Source: a virus. Taken from it: a DNA stretch of 64,000 nt. Position numbers and translations under genes: made by a program. Shown here in pieces: positions 49,401-59,500 of this stretch; the stretch's first letter is position 1, and the number at the start of each line of letters is the position of its first letter. The DNA is taken from the IMG/VR virus record IMGVR_UViG_3300020207_000012, positions 1 to 64,000 of that record, one strand, 5' to 3'. The notes beneath the pieces were generated by a model. It did no database searches. It saw only the letters and a list, made by a program, of their open reading frames with translations, and was not told the DNA's origin.

Positions 49401-52400
49401 ACCAGACACAGTTGTAGCACTGACACCTGAAATTCCAGCTTGGTTTATCTGTTGTGCTACACTAGAAGATGTAGGCTCTGTAGTAGAGTTATAAGTAGAT
49501 CCTGGGAATCCAAACGAGTTGAAACCGCTGCCACTTAAAATCATTTGTGAACCATTTGCTGCGATTACAAGTCTATTACTTGAATTAATGTAAGATGTAA
49601 CATTAGTTTTTGTATTAACATCAGCAGCAAAATTACTTAACTTAGAATCTGAATATACAGATGATGTACTAATTCCTAAATCTTGTAGAACACCACCTCT
49701 CAATTCTAATTCTGGCAGTGAAGATGTTAATCTTAGCGCACCGCCATTGTTTGAAGCCACAACATCAACTGTTCCATTATTGATTGTATCAATTATTTCT
49801 TGTAGACTTGGAGGTTGAGATACCGGTTGGGCTTCTAAATTAATTATAAATGATACTAAACCGTCTTGGTCAACATCTGGTGTTAGTGGATCTCCGTCAT
49901 CATCAACTTGCCCATCTTGTATTGGACTAGTAAATGTTATAACACCATTAGAGTACGTATACGCAGTTGTAGTAAACGGAGCATCAACTCCATTATCAAC
50001 TGTTATAGCTCCTGGTAAGAAATTTGTCATATCAGTGCTTAAAGTCAGACTTGTCACAGGAGTTGATACGTTTGTTTGTTGTTCTGTTGTATCAGATCCA
50101 GTAATCGAAGGAACTGTAAACTGAATATTTGTTCCATTGATTTGAATTGATTTAGTTTCTGATATCACAGGATTTACAGAACCATCAACAACAATATCTT
50201 CGATAACATGTGTTGTTACATCACCATCTAGGTTAATTCCCAACTGTGTACCAGTAGCAATACTCGTAGATGTTGTTATACTAGATATAGCTTCTATGTT
50301 TTGTGTTGAACTAAAGTCAACTGTAATATTAGTGCCATTGATAGAGAATACATCTCCCTGATTTGATGTAATACTGTTTACAGCTTCGATATTGTTTCCA
50401 CCAAATGTCACAACTGTATTTGCGTTTCTAATCAAACCTGCATCATCATAAACAACTAATCTTATCTGTTCACCCTCTGATACAATTGGATCAGGTGTTG
50501 CTGTTGTGCCACCTATGATAATACCAGAACTAGAACCACCTGTTCCTTCTTCGTACACAAAACTTGTACCATCAATTACAAGAGTTTCACCATCGATTAG
50601 TATTGGATTACTGTTAGAACCGATTGCTTCAACACCAATGTTTTGCGATGTCGGTACATATATAGAATTTGTTGTTGTGCTATCAATCTCAACTGTTACC
50701 GGTTCATAGTCTGTATCAAAAACAAGATACTTGTGAACTGTAACATCATCGAATGCTTCTGTTCCATCATTGACTAGATAATAGTATCCATTAATTTCTG
50801 GATCAATGTCATCATTTGTAATTTTTAAGTAAACTGTATCTGCGATATCCACCTGATTTGTTAATGCCACATATAATTGACTATCACTTGTTTCTCCAAC
50901 GTATGATATTTCAGCAATTTCACTTAGTCTGCGAACATCCCAATCACGTTCACTATCGAACTGAATCCATGCTAAGTCACCTTCATAGTAACTATCACTA
51001 ACTGTAGTTTCAAGTACAGCAGCATTTCTAACAATGTAATTAACATCCTTAGAATCAACATATCCTGTTGTTTTTATAGGTGTAGTTCTTGCTGTCTCTC
51101 TGTATTTGAATGGTGTTTCACCAGTATATTCAACCGAGTATGGATCACTAAAGATTAATTTTGTATCAATACGTTTTGATGATGAAATATCTTTGTTAAA
51201 GTTACCATACTCTCCTAACTTAAATGCCCACATGTCTTCGTGTTTGATATCTTTAAAGTTAGAATTTTTGTTTACAATTCTGTTTACACTTGAGTCTGTG
51301 CCTTTACCTGCTAGGAAGCCTTTGTAGAATTCTAGTTGTGACTCTCTTTCCATAAGGTGATTGTTTAGATATAGACGTTTTGTGTAACCTATTTGATTTG
51401 CTTTTAAGATATTGACATTCTTAAGTGACTGATCTACAATAGTATCTCTGTGATATTTTGTATCAGCTACCATTGTTTCTAAGTTAGGTATCATCACGTT
51501 ATCATACATAATGTAACCATCAGCACTTAGTGTGCCGTCCCAATCACTAGTTCTATTACAGTCAATAATCATTCTTAGATTTCTATTATGGTGTAGTGGA
51601 TCATAAATTACGTCACCATATGAATCTACTCTATCAATCACATAAGCATGTTCTACATCAGTGATATCAATCTTCATTCCGTATACAGGTATCGTTGATT
51701 CCCATGTAATAGCATCACCTTCTGAATAGAATTTGATTGCTGTGTTTGGTATTTGTCTACCTGATGAATCTACTACTCTGTAGAAGTTTTTATTTGTTTC
51801 TTTCTGAACTGTAGCAACACCATATGGTGTAGAGAATCTACCCGATAGCAGGATAGGAGTTAGAGTTATAAACTCTCCTATATCATGTTTTTCAGCAGAC
51901 CAATCTAAGAACTTGATTAGTAAACTTTCAAAGTCTATGTTTTCACCCTCACTGTTTATATCAGTAAAGTCCCATCCAACTGCTCTTAAGTAATCTTGGT
52001 AACCAATAATTAAGTGAGCCACTTCGTCTAAACTATAAAGAACGTCACCGTAGTTATAGGATTTGATTTGGTCTTGTAGAGTCTTCTTATAACCATTTGC
52101 TCTGATTTGATTAACACGTGGCCACTCTTTTAGTAATTTCCAGTTGTCTTGTAAATCATCGTTGAATAAACTAGACGCTGTGTGATCAGACAAAGAAATA
52201 TATGGGCTACCTTCATACATAACATATGTGTCATTCTTATAGAAAGTACCCGGCGTCCAAACGTTTAGTGTTGCTTCGTCGCCTCTTGTTGCCCAATCTT
52301 TTTCACCGCTAGTTCTATCCCAATCCATAGCAAAGAATGTAGGATTAAAATCATCATATCCATAAATTCTGTAACCAAAGTTTCTAATCTTAGGCTGTGA

Positions 52401-55400
52401 TATTAATGTCCAAGCAGTATAGTCAAAGTTTATAGTTCCAGCAGTTTCACGTTCTGTTGGAGTTTCAACTTTTCTTCTATAATATTTTTCATCAGAAGGA
52501 TTAAAGATAACAGTTCCTTGAGTGTAATCAGATACGTTGTTTATCGAATATGTAGGATGCTTATCGTCAAGTGAAACTTTTTCTAGTACGATAGCACTGA
52601 AACTCTCACTGCGATTAGGCTCACCTGTGTGAATGAACAAATCATAATTATCTGTTGGAATTTCAGTATATTGACTGTTAGCTAACGAACTATTTTCACT
52701 TGATAGTTTAAAGTTGTTAACAAAGCCACCTAACTTACTACCTAGCTTAAACTGATAACTATCTTTTTGTCTTCTAATTTCTGTAACATCTGAACTTTCA
52801 CGCTTATGATAGATAGAAATAATAGCATCAAGTTCATCTGACCAGTTATCAATAACTTCAAACGGTTTCATAATCATTGAACATAAGAATTCAATGAATG
52901 GGAATTCACTACTACGTCTCCAAGCCATTTCGATAGGAGATCCGTCACCGAACTCCCAGTCTTGGTCTAAGAATTGAATGTCATCTGTTGATATTTGTGA
53001 TCCAAAGAATAGTTCTTCTACTGTTAACAGATTATTATCAGTGTCTAGTGGAATTGGCCAGTAAGCATTGTAATCTGTTTTTAGCTTCGACCAGAATTCA
53101 TATGTAGTATAACGCTGTTCATCTAGCTCAAACCCCTCAGGAGGTCTACTAAAGCCTACTGTTACCCAAGGTTCTTTTAATGGATTTTCAGTTCTGTAAA
53201 CATAATGCATCAATCCACGCCAATTACCCGGAGTATTATCGTTTACACCTCTATAGTTCCAAGTCTTCCAGTTATCAGGATCAAAATCAGTATTAAAAAT
53301 ATTGTCAATACTATTTCTTACCATCCACTTTTTAAAGAATGGGAACATTGTATATTTTTTCTCATTAAATGAATACTCAATAGTAGCATCACGGTAAATA
53401 CCATACTTGATATTTTTCATTGTTAGATTATCTGTAGTTTTGTCTATACGATTATAGATTAACTTTTCAAACATAAGCATGATACTATCTGTTCTGTCAC
53501 CCCATATAGGCATTTTAGAACCATCGTGCCCAACTAAGAATGTTGTAGCGGTTTCAAACTCTGTATCTTCTTCGAATCTAGGATCATACAACGTATGTAT
53601 ACCTAACTTAGTAGCACTTGGAGGAATAAATGATTCTTTAATAAGTTTATAATATCTTACTTCGATTTCATCATCTGCTGTCATTTCACGTTCAAAACTT
53701 ATTTCAACGCCGTTTAGAACTGTATAGTTTTTCTCAAGTACACCGTTAATGAATACGCTGATATTTTCATCGTAAACCACTTCAGTTGCGATACTATCTG
53801 GAATAAACTGAATTTTAGATCCAACTGATACTGGAGATACATTAGCTGTAATGTAGTGATTTGGTGTATCACCGATATTAATCATATCGCTTCCGCCAAA
53901 CACATTGATACTTTCACGTTTCGCTAACGCAATCTCTGCTATTGCTTGTTCTAAAATTATTTCATCTGTTTTAGAATCAGAGTCTGGATCATTAAGAATT
54001 TCTCTAATGTTCGTTACAAGTTTGTTTTTATAACCGCCATACGCTAATGAAATATATTCTAATGATGCGAAAGGATCATAGTCATCACGTGTGATTGAAA
54101 AATATGCTTTAGTGATATCAATAGAATTCTTAACCATAACACTACCAAACTTGTTAAATCTTAACTTGTCTGTATTATCACCTATTTTTCTATAAGTGTT
54201 TGAAGCGTTAGGGTTACCTTCAATGCCTTCTGTTGTCTCAACAATTCTTAACAAGTGTTCGTACACTGTTGAGAATGACATTTCAACATTGTTATGGTCT
54301 AAATTATCTGGATTAAATTCAATAGATGGATCGATACGCTGCCAAGTTCCATCACCGTCAACGATAACGTTTTCACGTGTTGTGAAGTCAACGTACACAT
54401 AGCCTTCTACTGGCTTATTGAATGTAATGACGTTATCGTTGTAGGTATAATTTCCTATTTGTTTTATACCTTCCAGATAAACGTCAATGGTATAAAAGTT
54501 TTTAGGTTCTTGTAATAACTCTAATTTTTCATGTGTTCCGAAACCATACTCATGTCTTAAGTTTCTATAATCGAACTCAGAAAGAATATAAAGAGGTTGA
54601 TATGTTTCGTCAATTTTATATGACATATTAATTGGCATATCAATGTTAAATAAGAATTCACTTACATAATCACCTGCTTGTAGTTTTGCTTTGATTCCAA
54701 GAAATGGATCTTGTAAAACATCGTCATCTTCTACATAATGAAAAATTTTATAATCTGATTGATACTGTTCTTCATCATTATAAAGTCTAAATGTAGGCAC
54801 AGCAAAATCTGTTGCTGTAGCACTTTCATCACTAAGTTCTAGTCTCTTATCAAATTCAATGATCGGTCTTTTTGCTTGTTCAATAAAGTTTTTATTTTGA
54901 CTTGTGATATATTTTCTAATATCATCATAATGATACCATGAGTTTCTATCACTCCACCAGTTAGTAATCGTGGAGTAGTCAGTATCTTTATCTATAGTAA
55001 TATAATGTATGTCTTCTGAATTACCAAGAATAAAAATATTTTCTAATAATAGATACTGTTCCCAATCCGGAGTTGTAAATTCTGAGTTTGTTTTGTATTC
55101 AATTACATGTAGTATACCTTCATCTGGTTTTACAAAACGTAAAGCATATGGGTTAACTTCTACATTATATGGATCAAATACTTTATCTGTTAACTGATAT
55201 GTATTATTTCCTATATTAAGTGTAACACGTAATTCGTCTGTGTCAACAAATGTATCACCTACTAATGGATTTTTAGGTCTATCAGCTCCTTGTGAGAAAT
55301 CCCTAGCTCTATATTTTCCATCTTCTATTCCCAAGTTAGAAAAACCTGTCAGATTTACAACTGAGTTGATGGAACCATCATTAAATATATTGACATATCC

Positions 55401-56522
55401 ATCGTCTAGTGTTGCTGATATTCCAATAGAAGCACCTAGTAGATTTAATTCATCTACAAACTCTTGTAGGTTAGCATATTTTGAATTTCCAAGACCATCA
55501 ACTGTAGAGAATTCTAGTTCGTCCTGTCTCTCTACAATACCGCCATCTTCATAAGCACTAAATGCCGTACCATCAACAGGAGATGACATTGCTGGATCAT
55601 TATATAATTCATAAACATCTTTAGAAATTTCTTTTACATAAAACATTTGGTCATTAAGTTGTGTTAGCCCACGTGCTAATGTCAGTTTTATTTTATTTCC
55701 ATCTAAAATAATATGGTCATCATGTATATGCGTATCATCATTGTGAACATGCAATCTGACCGGAGATGTTTGTGTTAAATTTGAAATTCTAGCTGTTGCT
55801 TTATTACCCAATGTAAATTTAACATTACCGTCAGGTAATGATGGATTTTGAGTTGATGTTGCGACAGGCCAGTTTTTATGCCAGTCTGGAGAACCTAGAA
55901 CAACCCATTCGTTTTCTAATCTTACCCAATATACGATTTCATTATTAGATATTACAACCGCATAATCACCAGTTGACCCATACGTATCAATAGGCTTTGC
56001 GTTAGCATCAAGTAGCCCCGTGCCCGGTTCATCTCTGATTATAGCAGGTAGTTCTCTTCTCCAATAAACACCATCAATATCCTGATAGAATGAATATAGT
56101 GCGAAATCTGTAGTGAAGCCTGGTTTAACCCAATAGTATAGTTCCCAGTTTATGAACTTATCATTATCTATAGGTAAGTTTACAGTGTAAGTGTCAGACT
56201 TGAATAGTCTTCTATGGTCATTAATTAACGCACCTTTATTATAAAGTGAGTTTAGTAAGTCATCATAAAATATATTGTCACCAATGTCTACATTAGAGAA
56301 AACAGGTTCTAGTCCATAGTTGTCTCGTTGAAAAAGATGTTCAGGGAAAGAAACATAAGCATCGTCTTCTTTATAGATACCTTTTTCTTTTCTACCAATA
56401 AACGCTCTTACTTTATCAACTTGTCCTTTAGAAAATGCCCTGTCTAAAGTACTGTCGAACATAGTCTGCAGTTCTTTATTTCTTAAATGTACCGGTAAAA
56501 GGTCATATATTTTATTCGCCAT
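46413..56522 (-). CDS. Giant 3,369-residue virion protein in the gp7 position of the baseplate wedge
   Basis: The gene lies directly downstream of gp6 in T4 order, where gp7 (1,032 residues in T4) would be, but it is over three times longer. The N-terminus MANKIYDLLPVHLRNKELQT and DSTLDRAFSKGQVDKVRAFI is basic and helical. The rest is mostly beta-rich with many Trp/Tyr-aspartate motifs (WDRTSGEKDWATRGDE). Around residues 2225-2520 five tandem ~60-residue units of the form I-x-x-IN...SGRLKI...LGF resemble flagellar hook-IN-like repeats; a similar unit occurs near residue 350. The C-terminus is ordinary (FLLEEPDKRLL). The role is presumably baseplate architecture and possibly host-surface contact; homology with gp7 is inferred from position. 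Confidence 0.72.
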   Translation of the reverse strand: MANKIYDLLPVHLRNKELQTMFDSTLDRAFSKGQVDKVRAFIGRKEKGIYKEDDAYVSFPEHLFQRDNYGLEPVFSNVDIGDNIFYDDLLNSLYNKGALINDHRRLFKSDTYTVNLPIDNDKFINWELYYWVKPGFTTDFALYSFYQDIDGVYWRRELPAIIRDEPGTGLLDANAKPIDTYGSTGDYAVVISNNEIVYWVRLENEWVVLGSPDWHKNWPVATSTQNPSLPDGNVKFTLGNKATARISNLTQTSPVRLHVHNDDTHIHDDHIILDGNKIKLTLARGLTQLNDQMFYVKEISKDVYELYNDPAMSSPVDGTAFSAYEDGGIVERQDELEFSTVDGLGNSKYANLQEFVDELNLLGASIGISATLDDGYVNIFNDGSINSVVNLTGFSNLGIEDGKYRARDFSQGADRPKNPLVGDTFVDTDELRVTLNIGNNTYQLTDKVFDPYNVEVNPYALRFVKPDEGILHVIEYKTNSEFTTPDWEQYLLLENIFILGNSEDIHYITIDKDTDYSTITNWWSDRNSWYHYDDIRKYITSQNKNFIEQAKRPIIEFDKRLELSDESATATDFAVPTFRLYNDEEQYQSDYKIFHYVEDDDVLQDPFLGIKAKLQAGDYVSEFLFNIDMPINMSYKIDETYQPLYILSEFDYRNLRHEYGFGTHEKLELLQEPKNFYTIDVYLEGIKQIGNYTYNDNVITFNKPVEGYVYVDFTTRENVIVDGDGTWQRIDPSIEFNPDNLDHNNVEMSFSTVYEHLLRIVETTEGIEGNPNASNTYRKIGDNTDKLRFNKFGSVMVKNSIDITKAYFSITRDDYDPFASLEYISLAYGGYKNKLVTNIREILNDPDSDSKTDEIILEQAIAEIALAKRESINVFGGSDMINIGDTPNHYITANVSPVSVGSKIQFIPDSIATEVVYDENISVFINGVLEKNYTVLNGVEISFEREMTADDEIEVRYYKLIKESFIPPSATKLGIHTLYDPRFEEDTEFETATTFLVGHDGSKMPIWGDRTDSIMLMFEKLIYNRIDKTTDNLTMKNIKYGIYRDATIEYSFNEKKYTMFPFFKKWMVRNSIDNIFNTDFDPDNWKTWNYRGVNDNTPGNWRGLMHYVYRTENPLKEPWVTVGFSRPPEGFELDEQRYTTYEFWSKLKTDYNAYWPIPLDTDNNLLTVEELFFGSQISTDDIQFLDQDWEFGDGSPIEMAWRRSSEFPFIEFLCSMIMKPFEVIDNWSDELDAIISIYHKRESSDVTEIRRQKDSYQFKLGSKLGGFVNNFKLSSENSSLANSQYTEIPTDNYDLFIHTGEPNRSESFSAIVLEKVSLDDKHPTYSINNVSDYTQGTVIFNPSDEKYYRRKVETPTERETAGTINFDYTAWTLISQPKIRNFGYRIYGYDDFNPTFFAMDWDRTSGEKDWATRGDEATLNVWTPGTFYKNDTYVMYEGSPYISLSDHTASSLFNDDLQDNWKLLKEWPRVNQIRANGYKKTLQDQIKSYNYGDVLYSLDEVAHLIIGYQDYLRAVGWDFTDINSEGENIDFESLLIKFLDWSAEKHDIGEFITLTPILLSGRFSTPYGVATVQKETNKNFYRVVDSSGRQIPNTAIKFYSEGDAITWESTIPVYGMKIDITDVEHAYVIDRVDSYGDVIYDPLHHNRNLRMIIDCNRTSDWDGTLSADGYIMYDNVMIPNLETMVADTKYHRDTIVDQSLKNVNILKANQIGYTKRLYLNNHLMERESQLEFYKGFLAGKGTDSSVNRIVNKNSNFKDIKHEDMWAFKLGEYGNFNKDISSSKRIDTKLIFSDPYSVEYTGETPFKYRETARTTPIKTTGYVDSKDVNYIVRNAAVLETTVSDSYYEGDLAWIQFDSERDWDVRRLSEIAEISYVGETSDSQLYVALTNQVDIADTVYLKITNDDIDPEINGYYYLVNDGTEAFDDVTVHKYLVFDTDYEPVTVEIDSTTTNSIYVPTSQNIGVEAIGSNSNPILIDGETLVIDGTSFVYEEGTGGSSSGIIIGGTTATPDPIVSEGEQIRLVVYDDAGLIRNANTVVTFGGNNIEAVNSITSNQGDVFSINGTNITVDFSSTQNIEAISSITTSTSIATGTQLGINLDGDVTTHVIEDIVVDGSVNPVISETKSIQINGTNIQFTVPSITGSDTTEQQTNVSTPVTSLTLSTDMTNFLPGAITVDNGVDAPFTTTAYTYSNGVITFTSPIQDGQVDDDGDPLTPDVDQDGLVSFIINLEAQPVSQPPSLQEIIDTINNGTVDVVASNNGGALRLTSSLPELELRGGVLQDLGISTSSVYSDSKLSNFAADVNTKTNVTSYINSSNRLVIAANGSQMILSGSGFNSFGFPGSTYNSTTEPTSSSVAQQINQAGISGVSATTVSGRLKIGSLNPTLTVTEVTTGAMGRLGFLNTTEVSRSLDNIISDINSVLSNTDMTATEVDRRLLISGNDSSVSISNLTGNPLDDFGIAAGEYVNTQSLSTSLIEFRDQINDQSSIYTASITSDGRFIISSSTLAISFSGTSELLLEKLGLYRDYTSIQSNANFKVMRWKSVRYTPGYNGDNFDSFYVNLGLNDQTTIWADEHNDRGWAVLDRSNVGNLTVKNRKAREVNVDLVKRMIIRDGTDYIQHQLFDPLNLKLPGTIMKDIDFVDWQDPAKYDEYYSQDLWLDEHLGEIWWDTNLARFYRYNDYGDANGNIEIDYVKRHWGKVVDGSQIVIKQWVENEVLPDGITWFNQEIYWDEARQKEVTKYYYWTDLGTLPRYNKEYSTDEIKMIIETGDIKDKFIPIDENTIVVSNKTQAKNRWWWVTTQYSSDENKQYRHSDWELLSRESKVAIMPEYLSDLQNSIADSKIENSVHLTAGIYDIDDEGILLEVDFLTDLTEDDIAVSVNNHFIDLEDFSIDGTSLRINNNYDVIVGDVVRVYQVGAITNNWFSDLDSARDNFKSIINDHFNKTLIEARYPFYKDYVELDHYIFEAVNWYINEDYKDITSYEFLSRTRNIDMITMFENGTRSFKIKNENYEEYYFGFGEPKEIRLVNKVKGALSLTFNDIELPGQTLETGVPKYYENIIKVQLHEFINMIYEYSDLSYIKELFFGMLDYMYTEKTYPDWLFKTSYIDVNLYNKPLRQHAIYQRDSYNDTIEYLMEAKPYHVKLRDIKRIYEPEEIVEADVDALNYMNLHIDFGRNSRYKINTYDGGIEMHPSVEPEDFPEMEDGTYEQGGLLRRFYQTTADEGGYDTGLVESRILDSAIIRLDNFTDETRLTLDKKSFIVYDNLGRGHMMHVVETDSIDSWNNNILTVTDETKFRNAKAESVQIIGIEDQNGNIEFLHYDRKEGAELRIKDRALFNGIAVNGLQGDKIYIFSSPETMVFLLEEPDKRLL

Positions 56523-56524
56523 TA

Positions 56525-59500
56525 TTATTCACCTACTAGTTCGTCTGATACGATATTTGAAATGATTTTTACGTCTTCTGATGTTGTGACGCTTAAGAAT
56601 ATTTCTGTTGGTTCACTACTAATACTTAGTAAGTTTGTAAACTGTGTAGTTTCGTATTTAGGAGTGATAACAACTGAACTGATATGATTTGGTAGCTTAT
56701 TATGAATATAAGAAGCTAATTCTGAGTAGTAGAATGTTTCACCAAAGTCCCAGTTGTCAATATCAAAGAATTCGTTAACTGCTGCTGAAACTGCTGTTTT
56801 GATTTCACTATCTGTGAACGCAGTTTCAGGTTTCTTAACTACTTTGAATACAGCTTGATTTTCTGGATGTGCGTACTTACCAAACAGATATTTAAATTTA
56901 ACTGGTATGTAAGATATGTGATCAGAAATCATTGCTTTAGGTTCAATTGATTCCATCATTTTTCTTAGTTCGTAATTGTTTGGTGCTTGTGGTATAACTT
57001 CACTAAAGCCGTTAGAAATCCAAGTATTTACTCTGCGAACATAGTCAGCAGAAAGAACATAGATATCAACAATGTTACTTGTACTTGGATCAATTCTCTT
57101 GTCTTCGTCAGCAAAATGATCCCATCTGAAGCTCATAAATTTGTCTTCTACATATGAACGACCGTTAACTACTCTGTACTTGACACCATCATATTCAATT
57201 TTACCAGGTGCGATATCAACATAATCAAAGTTTGTTGTCCAAACACCTGCGACACGCTTCTGCCAAATACCATCTTCTAAGTCTGTAGCTGTTGGTTCAA
57301 TTAAGAAACGTATTAGTGCTGTTTTTGGTATTTCATCATTTGTATTTTCATCATATGCTATTACAGAATCAGAAACTCTTTCATATGTTTTACCATCGAC
57401 CATATATGTTTCAAGTACAATATGTGTAAATTCTAGTATAGAAACATCACCTATGTCACTTAAAGAATTACTACTATCAACGTTAACAAATACTTGTAGA
57501 ACACCATGAGGATCACGTGATGTGTCAGAAGCATATAGTTTTACTTTATGATAGTCCACATAACCTTCATTTGTTATGAACTCATCGTAGATATAGCTTT
57601 CAATCTCATCATATGTCTCAACTGCTGTTTGTATTGTAGAAACTTCTTCAACTGTTCTTTCGACACGCACCGTGAATGTTGTTAAATCAGCATCACCAGA
57701 ACCTGCTATGAATATATCTAGCACTGATCCGATACCTGGATTAATAGTCCAGAATATAATTTTATGATCGTTACCATTTTTTCTAAATTCGGTATGAGCA
57801 TTGTCTATAATAGTACCGCTAGGATCTTTAATGATGATGTTATCTGCAGTTATTGATTGTGTACTAGAAAAGTTTGCTTCTCCATAAGCAAACTGTTTCC
57901 ATCTAATATCACCGTCTAGGTTGTCGATGGTCCAACCATCTTGTACCATATCTGGGAATGTAAATGTATATACGCCACCGTTGTTTTGAATGAAGTATTC
58001 GGTTTGTACACCAACCATTGGAGCAACTGCGGTGTCTAATGTTTCACCTGTTGGTAGATGGTTTTCATCAATCCAAACAAAATTATTAGATGATTGTGCT
58101 TGATTGAAATACTGTGTACTAACTTTACCTTTGAAAGAGTTATCTGTTAGTTGTACTTCATTATATGTTGTTGTATAACTTTTGGCAGATGTACATGAAT
58201 CGATTTCTTCACTTATTACTGCTGGATTTATAGAATAAACATATTCATTTGTAGTTTCTACAGCAGGATTCTCTCCGGTATCAATAACTGTTCCAACTAT
58301 TTCAGAAGCATTGTCTAACTCATAAGAAACCGTGTAAGATGGCGAGTTACCTATAACTGTAGTACTGCTTGGTGACGTAGGTGTTACTGGATATTCAAGG
58401 CCCACAGGTGACACTAATACATGTCGTGTAGATGTTGGGTTATAACAATTCATATTTTCAACAAAGTCATTTGTCAATTCAGCGCCTGTATTTTTGTATA
58501 CGCCGTCGAATGTTATAGTTCCATTATTATCTACAACATTTGTCACTGGTGCTGTACCGATATTAACTATCATATCTTCGCCGGTAGTTTGTGCTTGACC
58601 ACCAGATGTTATAGTATTATAATAGTTAAAAAGTATAATGTCACGTTCTATTAGATTAGTTTCGTTGTCAACAATAAACTTGTTGTTACTATAGAAGAAC
58701 TTAACTTGGTCTTCACTCTCAAATACAACTTTCTTACCTGTAAACTTAGCAACATACTCTGCTTCATTCTGTCTTGCGCCTGCTTTATATGTGAATGTTA
58801 TAAAAACATCTTCACCATCAATTAATTCAGGTTCTGTAACATCATCATGTACATACCATGCCCATTTATTTGTATCTGGTTCTGGGATGTATTTAATTTT
58901 GAAAGAGTCAACTGATAAGTCTTCAATTTTTTCTTGTTTGATATTCTGAATTTCAATATCTTCAAAGCGTGTTCTGTAACCACGTACAACTTTAGATATA
59001 CTACCAGACATTTCTGGGATAATATCATTAATAATAAATGTGTCAATACTATCACCAGTTTCTGAAACTGTAGTTCCATATATTGTTGTCCAAGTTTCTT
59101 CTAGTTCTTCAGTACCAACTGTAAGAATATGATCTCCAGGATACAATACAGTCTGAGATTCAGTATCAGTTGATATTACTTCGATAACTTTTTTATTTGT
59201 TGGACTTACGTTAAAGTTTAATTTAGGTGTTGTGATAACACTATCAACATTAAACATATAATTGTAAAAGTAAAGATTAATCAAACTAGGATGTTTGATA
59301 ACTTCTGACATGACATTACGAATAAAGTCATCACTGTTACCGTTTGCTCTGTTGAACGGTAAGTTCATTGTAATGATATCATCATCAATATAAACTGATC
59401 CATCTGTACCAGTTACAGAAACATTTGAATGATGTCCTGTTGGATCATCCATTTCAAAGAAACGTGAATTACCTGCAAAACTTGTGTTAATTGCTTTTGC

